A DNA stretch of 64,000 nucleotides, from NCBI RefSeq assembly GCF_036347135.1, contig NZ_CP108938.1, forward strand, positions 3,906,001 through 3,970,000. The letters are read 5' to 3'. Source of the stretch: Streptomyces sp. NBC_00775. Lineage in GTDB: Bacteria > Actinomycetota > Actinomycetes > Streptomycetales > Streptomycetaceae. Of the stretch, positions 54,424 to 63,903 are shown piece after piece. Each line of letters opens with the position of its first letter. Position 1 is the stretch's first letter. The notes beneath the pieces were generated by a model. It saw only the letters and a program-made list of their open reading frames with translations, was not told the origin of the DNA and searched no databases. The position numbers were made by a program, and so were the translations under genes.

Positions 54424-54452
54424 AAAGTAAATGGGTACCAAAAACGTATCAA
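54424..54452 (-). promoter_or_regulatory. Promoter of the cold-shock gene
   Basis: On the minus strand TTGATA (-35, 54447-54452) and TACTTT (-10, 54424-54429) are separated by exactly 17 bp. The leader to the ATG would be about 78 nt. GCGCCTG/CAGGCGC (54394-54421) can form a hairpin at its 5' end. Confidence 0.7.
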
Positions 54453-54469
54453 TGAGACAGTAGCACACT

Positions 54470-54500
54470 CCGGGCCGCCGCTGTGACAGCGGCGGCCCGG
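54470..54500 (-). terminator. Terminator of hutH
   Basis: CCGGGCCGCCGCTG and its exact complement flank TGA; a CACT/AGTG pair extends the stem. Located 11 bp beyond the hutH stop. Confidence 0.85.
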
Positions 54501-54511
54501 AAGTGCTCCGG

Positions 54512-56056
54512 TCAGGCCAGCGGTCCGGTCACCGGCTCCACCGCCGCGACCACGTGGCCGCCGCGCACGAAGGCGTCCGCCGCCTCCAGGTCCGGGGAGA
54601 GGAAGCGGTCCGGGCCGGGGCCCTGGACGCCGGCCGCACGGACGGCGTCGATGACCGCCTGCGACGCCGGGGCGGGGGTCAGGCCCTCGCGCAGCTCGAT
54701 CGCGCGGGTGGCGGCGTACAGCTCGATCGCGACGATCCGGGTGAGGTTGTCCACGGCGGTACGCAGCTTGCGCGCGGCCGACCACCCCATCGACACATGG
54801 TCCTCCTGCATCGCGGAGGAGGGGATGGAGTCGGCGGACGCCGGTACGGCGAGCCGCTTCATCTCGCTGACCAGCGCGGCCTGCGTGTACTGGGCGATCA
54901 TCAGGCCCGAGTCGACGCCGGCGTCGTCCGCGAGGAACGGCGGCAAGCCGTGCGAGCGGTTCTTGTCGAGCAGCCGGTCGGTGCGGCGCTCGGCGATGGA
55001 GCCGAGGTCGGCCGCCGCGATGGCGAGGAAGTCGAGGACGTACGCGACCGGGGCGCCGTGGAAGTTGCCGTTGGACTCGACGCGGCCGTCGGGGAGGACG
55101 ACCGGGTTGTCGACGGCGGAGGCGAGTTCACGCTCGGCGACCGTGCGCGCGTGGGCGAGGGTGTCGCGGCCGGCGCCGGCGACCTGCGGGGCGCAGCGCA
55201 CGGAGTAGGCGTCCTGGACGCGCGGGGCGCCGTCCTGGTGGTGCCCGGTGAGCTCCGAACCCTTCAGCACGGCCAGCATGTTGGCGGCCGCGGCGCCCTG
55301 CCCGGGGTGCGGGCGGATGGCGTGCAGCTCGGGGGCGAGGACCTTGTCCGTCCCGAGGAGGGCTTCGAGGGAGAGCGCGGCCGTCACATCGGCGGACTTG
55401 TAGAGCGTCTCCAGGTCGGCGAGGGCCATGACCAGCATGCCGAGCATGCCGTCGGTGCCGTTGAGAAGGGCGAGGCCCTCCTTCTCGCGGAGCTCGACGG
55501 GCGCGATGCCGGCCTCGGCGAGCAGCTCGCCCGCGGGCCGTACGACTCCGTCCGGACCCTCGGCGTCGCCCTCGCCCATGAGCGTGAGCGCGCAGTGGGA
55601 CAGCGGCGCCAGGTCGCCGGAGCAGCCGAGGGAGCCGTACTCGTGGACGACCGGGGTGATCCCGGCGTTGAGGATGTCCGCCATGGTCTGCGCGACCTCG
55701 GGCCGCACGCCCGTGTGTCCCGAGCAGACGGTCTTGAGCCGCAGGAACATCAGCGCGCGGACGACCTCGCGCTCCACGCGCGGGCCCATCCCGGCGGCGT
55801 GCGAGCGGACGATGTTGCGCTGCAGCTGGGCGCGCAGCTCCGGGCTGATGTGCCGGGTCGCGAGGGCGCCGAAACCGGTGGAGACGCCGTAGACGGGCTC
55901 CGGCTTGGCCGCCAGCGCGTCCACGATCTCGCGGGCCGCGGCCAGGGCCGCCACCGCCTCGTCGGAGAGTTCGATCCGGGCGCCGTCGCGCGCCACGGCG
56001 AGAACGTCGGACGCGGTCACCCCGGACGTCCCCACCACCACAGTGTGCATATCCAT
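54512..56056 (-). CDS. hutH: Histidine ammonia-lyase (histidase)
   Basis: A 514-residue homotetrameric lyase turning L-histidine into urocanate and ammonia, first step of histidine use. The MIO cofactor arises from the tripeptide in [14 protein letters not shown], which is Cys-Ser-Gly rather than the usual Ala-Ser-Gly, as I recall for S. griseus histidase. YGVSTGFG (active-site Tyr), [20 protein letters not shown] and [15 protein letters not shown] are present. The start is the ATG of [16 protein letters not shown] two codons later is possible. A perfect terminator hairpin follows. Monocistronic. Confidence 0.96.
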   Translation of the reverse strand: MDMHTVVVGTSGVTASDVLAVARDGARIELSDEAVAALAAAREIVDALAAKPEPVYGVSTGFGALATRHISPELRAQLQRNIVRSHAAGMGPRVEREVVRALMFLRLKTVCSGHTGVRPEVAQTMADILNAGITPVVHEYGSLGCSGDLAPLSHCALTLMGEGDAEGPDGVVRPAGELLAEAGIAPVELREKEGLALLNGTDGMLGMLVMALADLETLYKSADVTAALSLEALLGTDKVLAPELHAIRPHPGQGAAAANMLAVLKGSELTGHHQDGAPRVQDAYSVRCAPQVAGAGRDTLAHARTVAERELASAVDNPVVLPDGRVESNGNFHGAPVAYVLDFLAIAAADLGSIAERRTDRLLDKNRSHGLPPFLADDAGVDSGLMIAQYTQAALVSEMKRLAVPASADSIPSSAMQEDHVSMGWSAARKLRTAVDNLTRIVAIELYAATRAIELREGLTPAPASQAVIDAVRAAGVQGPGPDRFLSPDLEAADAFVRGGHVVAAVEPVTGPLA

Positions 56057-56169
56057 ATTCAGGAGCGTACGCAGTGAATTCGATGATGTCACTAGCGGGT
56101 GGCCGGTTTACCCCTTACTCCGACGTACGTCACACAGGGCGCCGCGCCGGGCTCCCACTCCGGCGTCCG

Positions 56170-57324
56170 TCACGGGCGGCGCTCATGTCGCCCCCGGAAG
56201 CGGCGGCGCTCCCCTTCCGTGGGCGACGGCGCGTCCGCGAGGCGTACGACCGGGTCGTCGGGACCCTCGCGCCCGGCGACCACGGGCTTCGCCGCGCGCA
56301 CGGCCTTGGCCCGGTACTGCGCGGCGTCGGCCAGCCGGAACAGCCGGCGGGCGGACCGCACGGGCCCGATCGGATCCTCGGTCGAGGCGACCCCGCACGC
56401 CACGCCCTCCCCCAGCTCCAACTCGGCGGCGCGGCGGCAGAGTTCATCGGCGATACGGACGACCTCGTCCGCCGCCGGGCCCACCGCCAGCAGACAGAAC
56501 TCGTCGCCGCCGAGGCGTGCGGCGAGGGTGCCCGGGAGCATGGCCCCGCACAGGGACAGCACCGACCCGAACCGTTCGAGCAGCCGGTCACCGACCGCGT
56601 GCCCCTGGGTGTCGTTGACGCGCTTGAGCCCGTTGAGATCGCAGACGACGAGACTGACGACGACCGCGTCCTTCTTGTGCCGCTCGACGGCCTCGTCGAG
56701 GCGCACGTCCACGGCACGGCGGTTGGCGAGCCCGGTGAGCGCGTCGGTGAACGCCAGCCGCCGGGCCTCCTCCAGGCGCTCGGTCTGGGCGATCCCGGCC
56801 GCGACCACGGAGGCGAGGACGGTCGCGAAGTCGGCGTCGGCCCGCTCGAAGACCGGGGCACCGGTCGGCCGGGCCACATACAGCTCGCCCCACGCGCGGC
56901 CGTGCAGCACGATCGGGGCGACAACACAGCAACCGCGCCCGCGGCGGCGCAGCGCGGCGACACGTTGATGGCAGTACCCGGCGCCGCCTCCCGCCGGGCC
57001 GTCCGCCGTCTCCACCCAGGCGTTGGGCTCACCGCCGCCCGCCCACCGCTCGTGCAGAAACTCGGTGATCTCCGGGAACTGGTGCACCGGGTAGGCCTCC
57101 CCGTCGGGGAACTCGTCCTCGTCCGGGGCCCGCTCGCCGACGTTGGCGAGCACCCGCAGCCGGCCCAGTTCGCGCTCCCACACGGAGAGCGCGGCGAAGC
57201 TTCCGGCCAACGCATGGCACGCGCCGAGCGCGGCGGCCCGCCACGACTCGCGCGGGGTGTGCGCCGCCGCCATCCCCTGCGACAGCTCCACCACAGCCCT
57301 CAGCCGTCTGTCCTCACCCATCAC
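56170..57324 (-). CDS. GAF-GGDEF diguanylate cyclase
   Basis: A 384-residue cytosolic protein. A GAF-like sensor (about 10-180) is followed by a GGDEF domain (about 185-355) with RLGGDEF at 272-276, DALTGLANRRA and the metal/nucleotide DLNGLKRVND. No RxxD inhibitory site lies five residues before GGDEF, so product feedback is probably absent. It would make c-di-GMP from GTP, the signal that through BldD keeps Streptomyces vegetative. The location next to hutH is like that of a c-di-GMP gene recalled as cdgE in S. coelicolor/S. venezuelae; the name is not certain. Confidence 0.92.
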   Translation of the reverse strand: MMGEDRRLRAVVELSQGMAAAHTPRESWRAAALGACHALAGSFAALSVWERELGRLRVLANVGERAPDEDEFPDGEAYPVHQFPEITEFLHERWAGGGEPNAWVETADGPAGGGAGYCHQRVAALRRRGRGCCVVAPIVLHGRAWGELYVARPTGAPVFERADADFATVLASVVAAGIAQTERLEEARRLAFTDALTGLANRRAVDVRLDEAVERHKKDAVVVSLVVCDLNGLKRVNDTQGHAVGDRLLERFGSVLSLCGAMLPGTLAARLGGDEFCLLAVGPAADEVVRIADELCRRAAELELGEGVACGVASTEDPIGPVRSARRLFRLADAAQYRAKAVRAAKPVVAGREGPDDPVVRLADAPSPTEGERRRFRGRHERRP

Positions 57325-57394
57325 TCCAGGCTAGGTAAAACTGTGGCATTTCGGGACATTGATGCGGCGAACAGGGGTCCGAGGCGGTGGTTCG

Positions 57395-57510
57395 GGTGAG
57401 GTTGCGTGTCGACTGCGGGACGGTGGGGGCTGGTCGCGCAGTTCCCCGCGCCCCTTTTAGGGACGGTGGGAACTGCGCAATCTTTTAGCGGGGGTCTGGG
57501 GCGAGAAACG
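57395..57510. repeat. Dispersed repeat element, copy C (truncated)
   Basis: Carries the left part (GGTGGGGGCTGGTC), a decayed palindromic core (57435-57486, mismatches in the GGGACGGTGGG arm) and GCGGGGGTCTGGGGCGAG, but not the terminal GGATGGGACGGGTAGGGG segment of copies A and B. It follows the enoyl-CoA hydratase stop on the minus strand. Confidence 0.8.
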
Positions 57511-57511
57511 C

Positions 57512-58318
57512 CTACTCCCCCGGCCACCGCGGCGCACGCTTCTCGTTGAACGCCGCCACACCCTCCGCCCGGTCCCCCGAGAAGGCCACGGAGCGCCAGG
57601 CGGCATCCTCGACCTCAAGCCCCGCACGCAGATCGAGCCCCTGCCCAAGCCGCAGCGCACGCTTGGCCGCCCGCAGCCCAACGGGCGAGTTCGCGGCGAT
57701 GCGGGCACCGAGCGCGAGGGCTTCCGCCCGGTCCTCACCCTCCGCCACCAACTCGTCCACGAGGCCCAACTCCCGCGCCTCGGCGGCCTCCAGACGCCGC
57801 GCCGAGAAGATGAGCTCGGCCGCGCGCGCGGCACCGACCCTGCGGGGCAGCAGCTGCGTACCGCCCCCACCGGGGATCACCCCGACGGACACCTCGGGCA
57901 GCCCGACGACCGCCGTACGGTCGGCCACGATCAGGTCGCACGACAGCGCCAGCTCGAACCCGCCGCCCAGCGCGAAGCCGTGCACGGCGGCGACGGTCGG
58001 CATCGGCAGCTCCAGGACACCGGTGTACGCGGCCCGCGCCACCGGGCGCTGCCGCACCAGGTCGGCGTCGGTGAAGGAGTTGCGCTCCTTCAGGTCGGCG
58101 CCGACACAGAAGGCGCGCTCATGGGTGGAGGTCAGCACGACCACCCGTACGTCACGGTCGGCGCCGAGCGCCTCGCAGGCGGCGGCGATCGACCGGGCCA
58201 TGTCCGTGGACACCGCGTTCATGGCCTTGGGCCGGTCGAGGGCGAGCTCCGCGACGTACCCGTGCCGCCGTACGGCGACGAACTCCCCGAACCGCCGCTC
58301 GTCCCCTTGCTCCGCCAT
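57512..58318 (-). CDS. Enoyl-CoA hydratase/isomerase family protein
   Basis: A 268-residue crotonase-fold protein: CVGADLKER is the oxyanion-hole strand, HGFALGGGFELALSCDL the second oxyanion site, and LPEVSVGVIPGGGGTQLLPRRVG supplies the glutamate positions near the acid/base site. Two likely catalytic acids (Glu in LPEVSVG and the residue after GGGG) agree with hydratase action in fatty-acid or branched-chain acid breakdown. Monocistronic, with a truncated dispersed repeat at its 3' end. Confidence 0.92.
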   Translation of the reverse strand: MAEQGDERRFGEFVAVRRHGYVAELALDRPKAMNAVSTDMARSIAAACEALGADRDVRVVVLTSTHERAFCVGADLKERNSFTDADLVRQRPVARAAYTGVLELPMPTVAAVHGFALGGGFELALSCDLIVADRTAVVGLPEVSVGVIPGGGGTQLLPRRVGAARAAELIFSARRLEAAEARELGLVDELVAEGEDRAEALALGARIAANSPVGLRAAKRALRLGQGLDLRAGLEVEDAAWRSVAFSGDRAEGVAAFNEKRAPRWPGE

Positions 58319-58531
58319 GACACCCTCCCGATGACCGGTTAACGCGGGTTAACTTCCCACGCCTCCGATCATCGCAGCCGACGCCGCCCGACGAAACCCG
58401 TCCCCTCGCCCCGCACCTCCCCGTTCGGGTGACATCCCGCCCAACTCCGTTCCGCCACCCCCAAACCGCACATAACCTACGCACCGCCACAACGCGTTCG
58501 GGGGGCGCGGGCACATCGGGGAGGGACGACC

Positions 58532-59476
58532 ATGACGAACCGACAGACCACACAGGCCACGAAGACCCGGCCGGAGCCGCGACGCACACCCCCAGGGGGC
58601 GCGTCGGCGGAGCCCAAAGCGGTGGACGGCACATGGGCGGATCTCAGGACGACCGGCAACGACCGACTCGCCGCTCCGACCGGCGGGGGCGCATGGGCCG
58701 GCCCGGCAGCGGAGGCGTCGCCGTCCACGAGCGGGGCAGCCGCCTACGACGGGACGGCGAGGCGCCGCACGCTGAGCAGGCCTACGCCTACGCCCCCCAC
58801 GTCCACCGCATCCGCCGCATCCGCCGCATCCGCCGAGGGCACTCCCGCAAGCGGCCCGGCGCCCGCGGCGGCCGCATCGGGCTCCGGCGGCGCGACCCCC
58901 GCTCCCCTCTGGCAGCGCCCCGTCAAGGGGCGGCATCGCAGGCCCCGGCCGCGGCGGGTGCTGTTCGCCGTGGGTGGACTCGCCCTCGCCGCCGGGGTGT
59001 TGAGCCTCGTACGGATGACGCCGGAGTCGATGATCGGGGGTGGAGGGAGCGCGGAGGCCGAGCCGACCGGGGCGACCGTCACGGACGCGGCCGGCGACGC
59101 CGTCACCACCGTCAAGGCCGTGCCCTCCGCCGCACATCCGGTGGCCGCCACGGCGACGGCGGTCATGGGCGGGGCCGGCTCGACGCCGACGCCGGGCGTG
59201 AGCCTCGCGCCGACGGCGCCTCCGACGACGGGGCCCGCGTCCATCCCGTCGGCTCACGGGAGCGCCCCCGCGGCCCCCGCACCGGACGCGACCGGCATTC
59301 CCACCGCTCCCATGGCCACACCACCGCCCCCGGCCGCGACCACGCCCGCCGCGACGCAGCCCGCCCCCGGCGCGACCACCCACGCCCCGGCCCCGGGACC
59401 CGGCACACCGGGCGTGTGCGTGCCGATCGTCGGGATCTGCGTGAACGGCCTGACGGCGCCGCTGGGCCACCGCTAG
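58532..59476 (+). CDS. Pro/Ala/Thr-rich single-pass membrane protein of unknown function
   Basis: A 314-residue protein. Residues 1-125 are disordered (Pro, Ser, Thr, Ala rich), then a basic RRPRPRR, a membrane helix (about 143-160, VLFAVGGLALAAGVLSLV), and an outer disordered stalk of 135 residues rich in Ala/Pro/Thr. It ends in a conserved-looking VCVPIVGICVNG with two cysteines eight apart that could form a disulfide or bind a partner. GGGAGGGACGACC precedes the ATG. No enzyme domain seen; a type II membrane stalk protein is the best description. Confidence 0.75.
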   Translation: MTNRQTTQATKTRPEPRRTPPGGASAEPKAVDGTWADLRTTGNDRLAAPTGGGAWAGPAAEASPSTSGAAAYDGTARRRTLSRPTPTPPTSTASAASAASAEGTPASGPAPAAAASGSGGATPAPLWQRPVKGRHRRPRPRRVLFAVGGLALAAGVLSLVRMTPESMIGGGGSAEAEPTGATVTDAAGDAVTTVKAVPSAAHPVAATATAVMGGAGSTPTPGVSLAPTAPPTTGPASIPSAHGSAPAAPAPDATGIPTAPMATPPPPAATTPAATQPAPGATTHAPAPGPGTPGVCVPIVGICVNGLTAPLGHR

Positions 59477-59478
59477 AT

Positions 59479-59502
59479 GGCTGGACGGCTGGACGGCTGG
59501 AC
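59479..59502. repeat. Three 8-bp tandem repeats after the Pro/Ala-rich protein gene
   Basis: GGCTGGAC occurs three times in direct succession, 2 bp after the stop codon of the gene at 58532 and before the convergent cya gene. Confidence 0.85.
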
Positions 59503-59529
59503 GGCCTGGGCGACGGCCGACAGGAAGAG

Positions 59530-60780
59530 CTAGGACTCGGCGTCCCTGCGGGCGAGCAGCCAGGGTTCGATCACGCCGAGGCCGCGGACCGGGCGCTGCC
59601 ACATCGGCTGGAGGGCGAAGCGGTAGGAGGGCGGTTCCTCGCCCTCCTTCTCCGCGGCGGCCGCGGCTTCGGCGGCCTCCGCCTCGGAGGCGGGGGCGTC
59701 GCCGGTGTGGATCAGTTCCTCCGCGAAGGCGCCGTCCACCAGGACCGCGTCGCGTGGCGCTATCGAGGTGAGGCGGCTCGCCAGGTTCACGGTCGTACCG
59801 AACACATCGCCCATTCGAGTGGTCACCGTGCCGAAGGCGATGCCGACGCGCAGCTCCGGCATCGTCTCGTCGTTCGCCATGGTCTCGATGAGGCGCAGCG
59901 CGATCTCGGCGGCGATACCGGCGTCGTCCGCCGAGTACAGGACCTCGTCGCCCAGGGTCTTGATGAGGCGGCCCCCGTGCGCGGCCACCAGGTCCGCCGC
60001 CGTGGTCTCGAAGGCCTCGACGAGTTCCCCGAGCTCCTCTTCCTCCATGCGGCGGGTCAGCCGCGTGAAACCGACCAGGTCCGCGAAGCCGACGGCGAGA
60101 CGGCGGTCGACCATTTCGGCGTCGTCCGCCGCCTGTACGACCCGTCCGGTCGCGGCGGCGAGCTGGCGCCGCCAGACATAGACGAGGAACTCCTCCAGCT
60201 CGGGCAGGAGCAGCTCGATCAGGGGGTACGTCACCTCGGTGCGCGTCATTCCCGGTTCCGGGGGCTCGGTCAGCCCCTCCAGGAACGAATCGATCTGCCA
60301 CTCGGCCAGGCGGGCGGTGGTCTGGCCGGTGGAGCGCGCCACCTGCACGGCCATGGCCTCGCTCAGCAGGCCCGCCTCGACGAGACCGGCGAGGCGGCGC
60401 AGGGCGAGGACGTCCGCTTCCGTCAGCGCCTTGGCCTGGCCGATGTCGGCGAAGCCCATGGCGCGCCAGAAGCGGGAGGCCAGTTCCATGGAGACGCCTG
60501 CGCTGCGGGCGGCCTGGAACGGGGTGTAGCGGCGTTCGGCGCCGAGGATGAGCCCTTCCAGGCGGAGCGCCAGCGGGTCTTCTTCGGAGTCCGGGTCGGG
60601 GTGTGCGTCCAGGCGGGTGTTCGCGTCGGGGCGGCGTTCGTACCGGCTGTCCGGGCCGGCGTCGGGCCGTGCGTCCGGGCGGGTGGGGGTCGCGTCGGTG
60701 ACCGACCCGGCGGTACGGGGCGACTCGCCGTCGGGGGCGGGGTGGGAACCCGTGTCGGAGCCGGTGTCGTCGACGGTCAC
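59530..60780 (-). CDS. cya: Class III adenylate cyclase
   Basis: A 416-residue protein. An acidic/Pro-rich N-terminus (1-70), a MerR-like helical segment (about 75-170), then a class III cyclase domain (about 225-355): metal aspartates Asp234 (GFADLVGFT) and Asp278 (KTLGDEV), adenine-contacting Lys274 and Asp325, transition-state Asn332 and Arg336 (GTTVNLASRL). The Lys/Asp pair indicates ATP, hence cAMP. I recall the single Streptomyces cya in this position next to birA; cAMP and its receptor Crp control germination. An Ala/Glu coiled coil (about 350-385) precedes the end. Confidence 0.93.
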   Translation of the reverse strand: MTVDDTGSDTGSHPAPDGESPRTAGSVTDATPTRPDARPDAGPDSRYERRPDANTRLDAHPDPDSEEDPLALRLEGLILGAERRYTPFQAARSAGVSMELASRFWRAMGFADIGQAKALTEADVLALRRLAGLVEAGLLSEAMAVQVARSTGQTTARLAEWQIDSFLEGLTEPPEPGMTRTEVTYPLIELLLPELEEFLVYVWRRQLAAATGRVVQAADDAEMVDRRLAVGFADLVGFTRLTRRMEEEELGELVEAFETTAADLVAAHGGRLIKTLGDEVLYSADDAGIAAEIALRLIETMANDETMPELRVGIAFGTVTTRMGDVFGTTVNLASRLTSIAPRDAVLVDGAFAEELIHTGDAPASEAEAAEAAAAAEKEGEEPPSYRFALQPMWQRPVRGLGVIEPWLLARRDAES

Positions 60781-60876
60781 GCCTGCTGCCCTTCCGATCT
60801 GCCGCGGTCAGGTATCGACCGCGGTCAACTCTACGGCAGGTGTGCGCTGGCTCACTCCTGACGCCTGCGCCCGAGG

Positions 60877-61046
60877 CAACCAGGTTTTTCCGCCCCCGCC
60901 GCCCCTACCCGTCCCATCCGTACCTGGGGGCTGCGCCCCAGACCCCCGCTAAAAGATTGCGCAGTTCCCCGCGCCCCTTTTAGGGGCGCGGGGAACTGCG
61001 CAATCTTTTGGACCAGCCCCCACCCACCCGCACCCGACCCAGAAAC
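60877..61046. repeat. Dispersed repeat element, copy B (reverse relative to copy A)
   Basis: Reverse-complement of copy A with few differences over about 150 bp. The palindromic core (60951-61009) is perfect: 28-bp arms, starting AAAAGATTGCGCAGTTCCCC, around TTT. It lies downstream of birA (minus strand) and upstream of cya and likely terminates birA transcription. Confidence 0.88.
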
Positions 61047-61055
61047 CCGGGGGGG

Positions 61056-61922
61056 TTACGCCGAGCGGAGGTGGATCACATCTCCCGCGCCCACCGGCTG
61101 CTGTACCCCCTCCTCCGTGGCGATGACCAGGCGCCCGGAACCGTCCACGGCCACCGCCTCCCCCGTGAGGGACCCCCCGCCGGGCAGCTCGGCCCGGACC
61201 GTGCGGCCGAGCGTCGCGCAGCCGGCGGCGTAGGTGTCCTGGAGGCCGGACGCGGCGGGATCGCCCCCGGCGGCGCGCCAGCGCTCGTACCACTGCTCCA
61301 AGGAGCGGAGCACGGCACGCAGCACGGTGTCACGGTCAGTGGTCGCCGCCCCCGCGAGCGCCAGCGACCCCGCCCCGGGCACAGGGAGCTCGTCCTCGCG
61401 GAGCGTGACGTTGATGCCGATGCCGACCACCACCGCGTCCTCGCCCGCCCGCTCCGCGAGGATGCCGCCGGCCTTCCGTTCCTCCCCGCCCACGGTCACC
61501 AGCAGGTCATTGGGCCACTTGAGTGCCGTATCGACGCCGGCGGCCCGCGAGAGCCCCGTCGCGACGGCCACGCCGGTGAGGAGCGGCAGCCAGCCCCAGC
61601 GCTCGACGGGGACCTGGGTGGGCTTGAGCAGGACGGAGAAGAAGAGGCCGGAGCGGGCGGGCGCCGTCCACTGGCGGTCCAGGCGGCCGCGCCCGGCGTT
61701 CTGTTCCTCGGCGACGAAGACGACCCCTTCGTCGGCCTTCTGCTCCGTGGCCAGGGCGACCAGGTCGGAGTTGGTGGACCCGGTGCGCTGCACCACGTCG
61801 ACATCGCGCCAGAGCCCGTCCTCGCGGACCAGCGCTCTGCGCAAGGAGGCCGCGTTGAGCGGCGGACGGTCCAGGTCGGACCACCGGTTGTCGTTCGCGT
61901 CTGAAGCATCTCGCGGCGTCAT
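61056..61922 (-). CDS. birA: Biotin--[acetyl-CoA carboxylase] ligase
   Basis: A 288-residue monofunctional BirA without the N-terminal DNA-binding domain of E. coli. TGSTNSD binds biotinyl-5'-AMP, GRGRLDRQW is the catalytic biotin loop, KWPNDLLV contains the invariant Lys of the active site and GIGINV follows; a C-terminal SH3-like domain ends the protein. It activates biotin with ATP and attaches it to the carrier subunit of acyl-CoA carboxylases. It is divergent from pccB, which encodes a subunit of such a carboxylase. The start is the ATG of MTPRDASD. Confidence 0.95.
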   Translation of the reverse strand: MTPRDASDANDNRWSDLDRPPLNAASLRRALVREDGLWRDVDVVQRTGSTNSDLVALATEQKADEGVVFVAEEQNAGRGRLDRQWTAPARSGLFFSVLLKPTQVPVERWGWLPLLTGVAVATGLSRAAGVDTALKWPNDLLVTVGGEERKAGGILAERAGEDAVVVGIGINVTLREDELPVPGAGSLALAGAATTDRDTVLRAVLRSLEQWYERWRAAGGDPAASGLQDTYAAGCATLGRTVRAELPGGGSLTGEAVAVDGSGRLVIATEEGVQQPVGAGDVIHLRSA

Positions 61923-62069
61923 GCAACCCACCCTAGGTGTGGTAAACGCCGCACTGCCGAACAGTAGGCACGCCACTACGCTACGGATGAGTAGCAAGCC
62001 CCCAGCAAGCCCCCCTTCTGAGCACCTCACCCTCACGTCCCCTTAGATCAGGCAGGGAGCCGCATCCCG

Positions 62070-63662
62070 ATGTCCGAGCCGGAACAGCTGCAACACCCCG
62101 ACATCCACACCACCGCGGGCAAGCTCGCGGACTTGCAGCGCCGCATTCAAGAAGCGACGCACGCCGGCTCGGAGCGCGCCGTCGAAAAGCAGCACGCCAA
62201 GGGCAAGTTGACGGCCCGTGAGCGCATCGAGCTGCTGATGGACGAAGGGTCCTTCGTCGAGTTCGACGAGTTCGCACAGCACCGGTCGACCGACTTCGGG
62301 CTGGAGAACAACCGCCCGTACGGCGACGGTGTCGTCACCGGCTACGGCACGGTCGACGGCCGCCCCGTCGCCGTGTTCTCGCAGGACTTCACCGTCTTCG
62401 GCGGCGCCCTCGGCGAGGTCTTCGGCCAGAAGATCATGAAGGTGATGGACTTCGCGCTGAAGACCGGCTGTCCGGTCATCGGTATCAACGACTCCGGTGG
62501 CGCCCGTATCCAGGAGGGTGTCAGCGCCCTCGGGATGTACGGGGAGATCTTCCGCCGGAACACCCATGCGTCCGGCGTGATTCCGCAGATCTCGCTCGTC
62601 GTCGGGCCCTGCGCGGGCGGCGCCGTGTACTCCCCCGCGATCACCGACTTCACGGTCATGGTCGACCAGACCTCGCACATGTTCATCACCGGCCCGGACG
62701 TCATCAAGACGGTCACCGGCGAGGACGTCGGCTTCGAGGAGCTGGGCGGGGCCAGGACCCACAACTCCGTCTCCGGCGTGGCGCATCACATGGCCGGGGA
62801 CGAGAAGGACGCCATCGAGTACGTCAAGCAGTTGCTGTCGTACCTGCCGTCCAACAACCTCAGCGAGCCCCCGGTGTTCCCGGAGGAGGCGGACCTCACC
62901 CTCACCGACGAGGACCGCGAGCTGGACACGATCGTGCCGGACAGCGCGAACCAGCCGTACGACATGCACGCGGTGATCGAACACATCCTGGACGACGCCG
63001 AGTTCTTCGAGACGCAGGCACTGTTCGCGCCGAACATCCTCACGGGATTCGGGCGGGTCGAGGGGCACCCCGTCGGCATCGTCGCCAACCAGCCGATGCA
63101 GTTCGCCGGCTGCCTCGACATCGACGCCTCCGAGAAGGCGGCCCGCTTCGTGCGGACCTGCGACGCCTTCAACGTTCCCGTCATCACCTTCGTGGACGTG
63201 CCCGGCTTCCTCCCGGGCGTCGACCAGGAGCACACCGGCATCATCCGCCGCGGCGCCAAGCTGATCTACGCCTACGCCGAGGCCACCGTCCCCCTCATCA
63301 CCGTCATCACCCGCAAGGCGTTCGGCGGCGCGTACGACGTCATGGGCTCCAAGCACCTCGGCGCCGACCTCAACCTGGCCTGGCCGACGGCGCAGATCGC
63401 GGTGATGGGCGCGCAGGGCGCGGTGAACATCCTGCACCGCCGCACCATCGCGGCCGCCGAGGACCAGGAGGCGACCCGGGCCCGGCTGATCCAGGAGTAC
63501 GAGGACACGCTGCTGAACCCCTACACGGCGGCCGAGCGCGGCTACATCGACGGCGTGATCATGCCGTCCCAGACCCGCTCCCACGTCGTCCGGGGTCTGC
63601 GTCAACTGCGTACGAAGCGGGAATCACTGCCTCCGAAGAAGCACGGCAACATCCCGCTGTAG
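62070..63662 (+). CDS. pccB: Propionyl/acetyl-CoA carboxylase beta subunit
   Basis: A 530-residue carboxyltransferase of AccD/PccB type: two crotonase-like domains. The biotin/acyl-CoA oxyanion loops [10 protein letters not shown] (about 180-188) and FGGAYD (about 418-423) are present. The Asp in AYDVMG, at about residue 422, is the residue that makes PccB prefer propionyl-CoA in S. coelicolor. It is divergent from birA and followed by the epsilon subunit gene. It would convert propionyl-CoA to methylmalonyl-CoA, a polyketide extender. Confidence 0.96.
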   Translation: MSEPEQLQHPDIHTTAGKLADLQRRIQEATHAGSERAVEKQHAKGKLTARERIELLMDEGSFVEFDEFAQHRSTDFGLENNRPYGDGVVTGYGTVDGRPVAVFSQDFTVFGGALGEVFGQKIMKVMDFALKTGCPVIGINDSGGARIQEGVSALGMYGEIFRRNTHASGVIPQISLVVGPCAGGAVYSPAITDFTVMVDQTSHMFITGPDVIKTVTGEDVGFEELGGARTHNSVSGVAHHMAGDEKDAIEYVKQLLSYLPSNNLSEPPVFPEEADLTLTDEDRELDTIVPDSANQPYDMHAVIEHILDDAEFFETQALFAPNILTGFGRVEGHPVGIVANQPMQFAGCLDIDASEKAARFVRTCDAFNVPVITFVDVPGFLPGVDQEHTGIIRRGAKLIYAYAEATVPLITVITRKAFGGAYDVMGSKHLGADLNLAWPTAQIAVMGAQGAVNILHRRTIAAAEDQEATRARLIQEYEDTLLNPYTAAERGYIDGVIMPSQTRSHVVRGLRQLRTKRESLPPKKHGNIPL

Positions 63663-63693
63663 ACCCCTGTAGACCCGGATCCTGGGAGCAGAC

Positions 63694-63903
63694 ATGACGA
63701 TCAAGGTCGTACGGGGCAATCCGACCCCGGAGGAGCTGGCCGCCGCACTGGCGGTGGTCAGGGCGCGCGCCGCGACGGCGGTCTCCACCCCGTCCGGCGC
63801 GCCGCAGGAGCCGGACGCCTGGGCGGACCCGGCCCGGGTGGCCATGAGCCGCGTACCGGCCCCGGGCCCGAAGGCCTGGAGCCGCACGTACTGGCCCGGC
63901 TAG
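63694..63903 (+). CDS. pccE: Acyl-CoA carboxylase epsilon subunit
   Basis: A 69-residue protein: IKVVRGNPTPEELAAALAVV is the family N-terminus and the C-terminal WSRTYWPG is nearly invariant in actinobacterial epsilon subunits. The Ala/Pro-rich middle is variable. It binds the beta hexamer and raises activity of the carboxylase complex. It lies 31 bp after pccB, so co-transcribed. Confidence 0.93.
   Translation: MTIKVVRGNPTPEELAAALAVVRARAATAVSTPSGAPQEPDAWADPARVAMSRVPAPGPKAWSRTYWPG

Noticed and set aside
58349..60301. 650-codon minus-strand frame
   Set aside because: Runs antisense to the stalk protein and through part of cya in another frame. Arg/Gly-rich, no domain.
62043..63605. 520-codon minus-strand frame
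   Set aside because: Exact antisense of pccB, which is one of the best-supported genes in the window.
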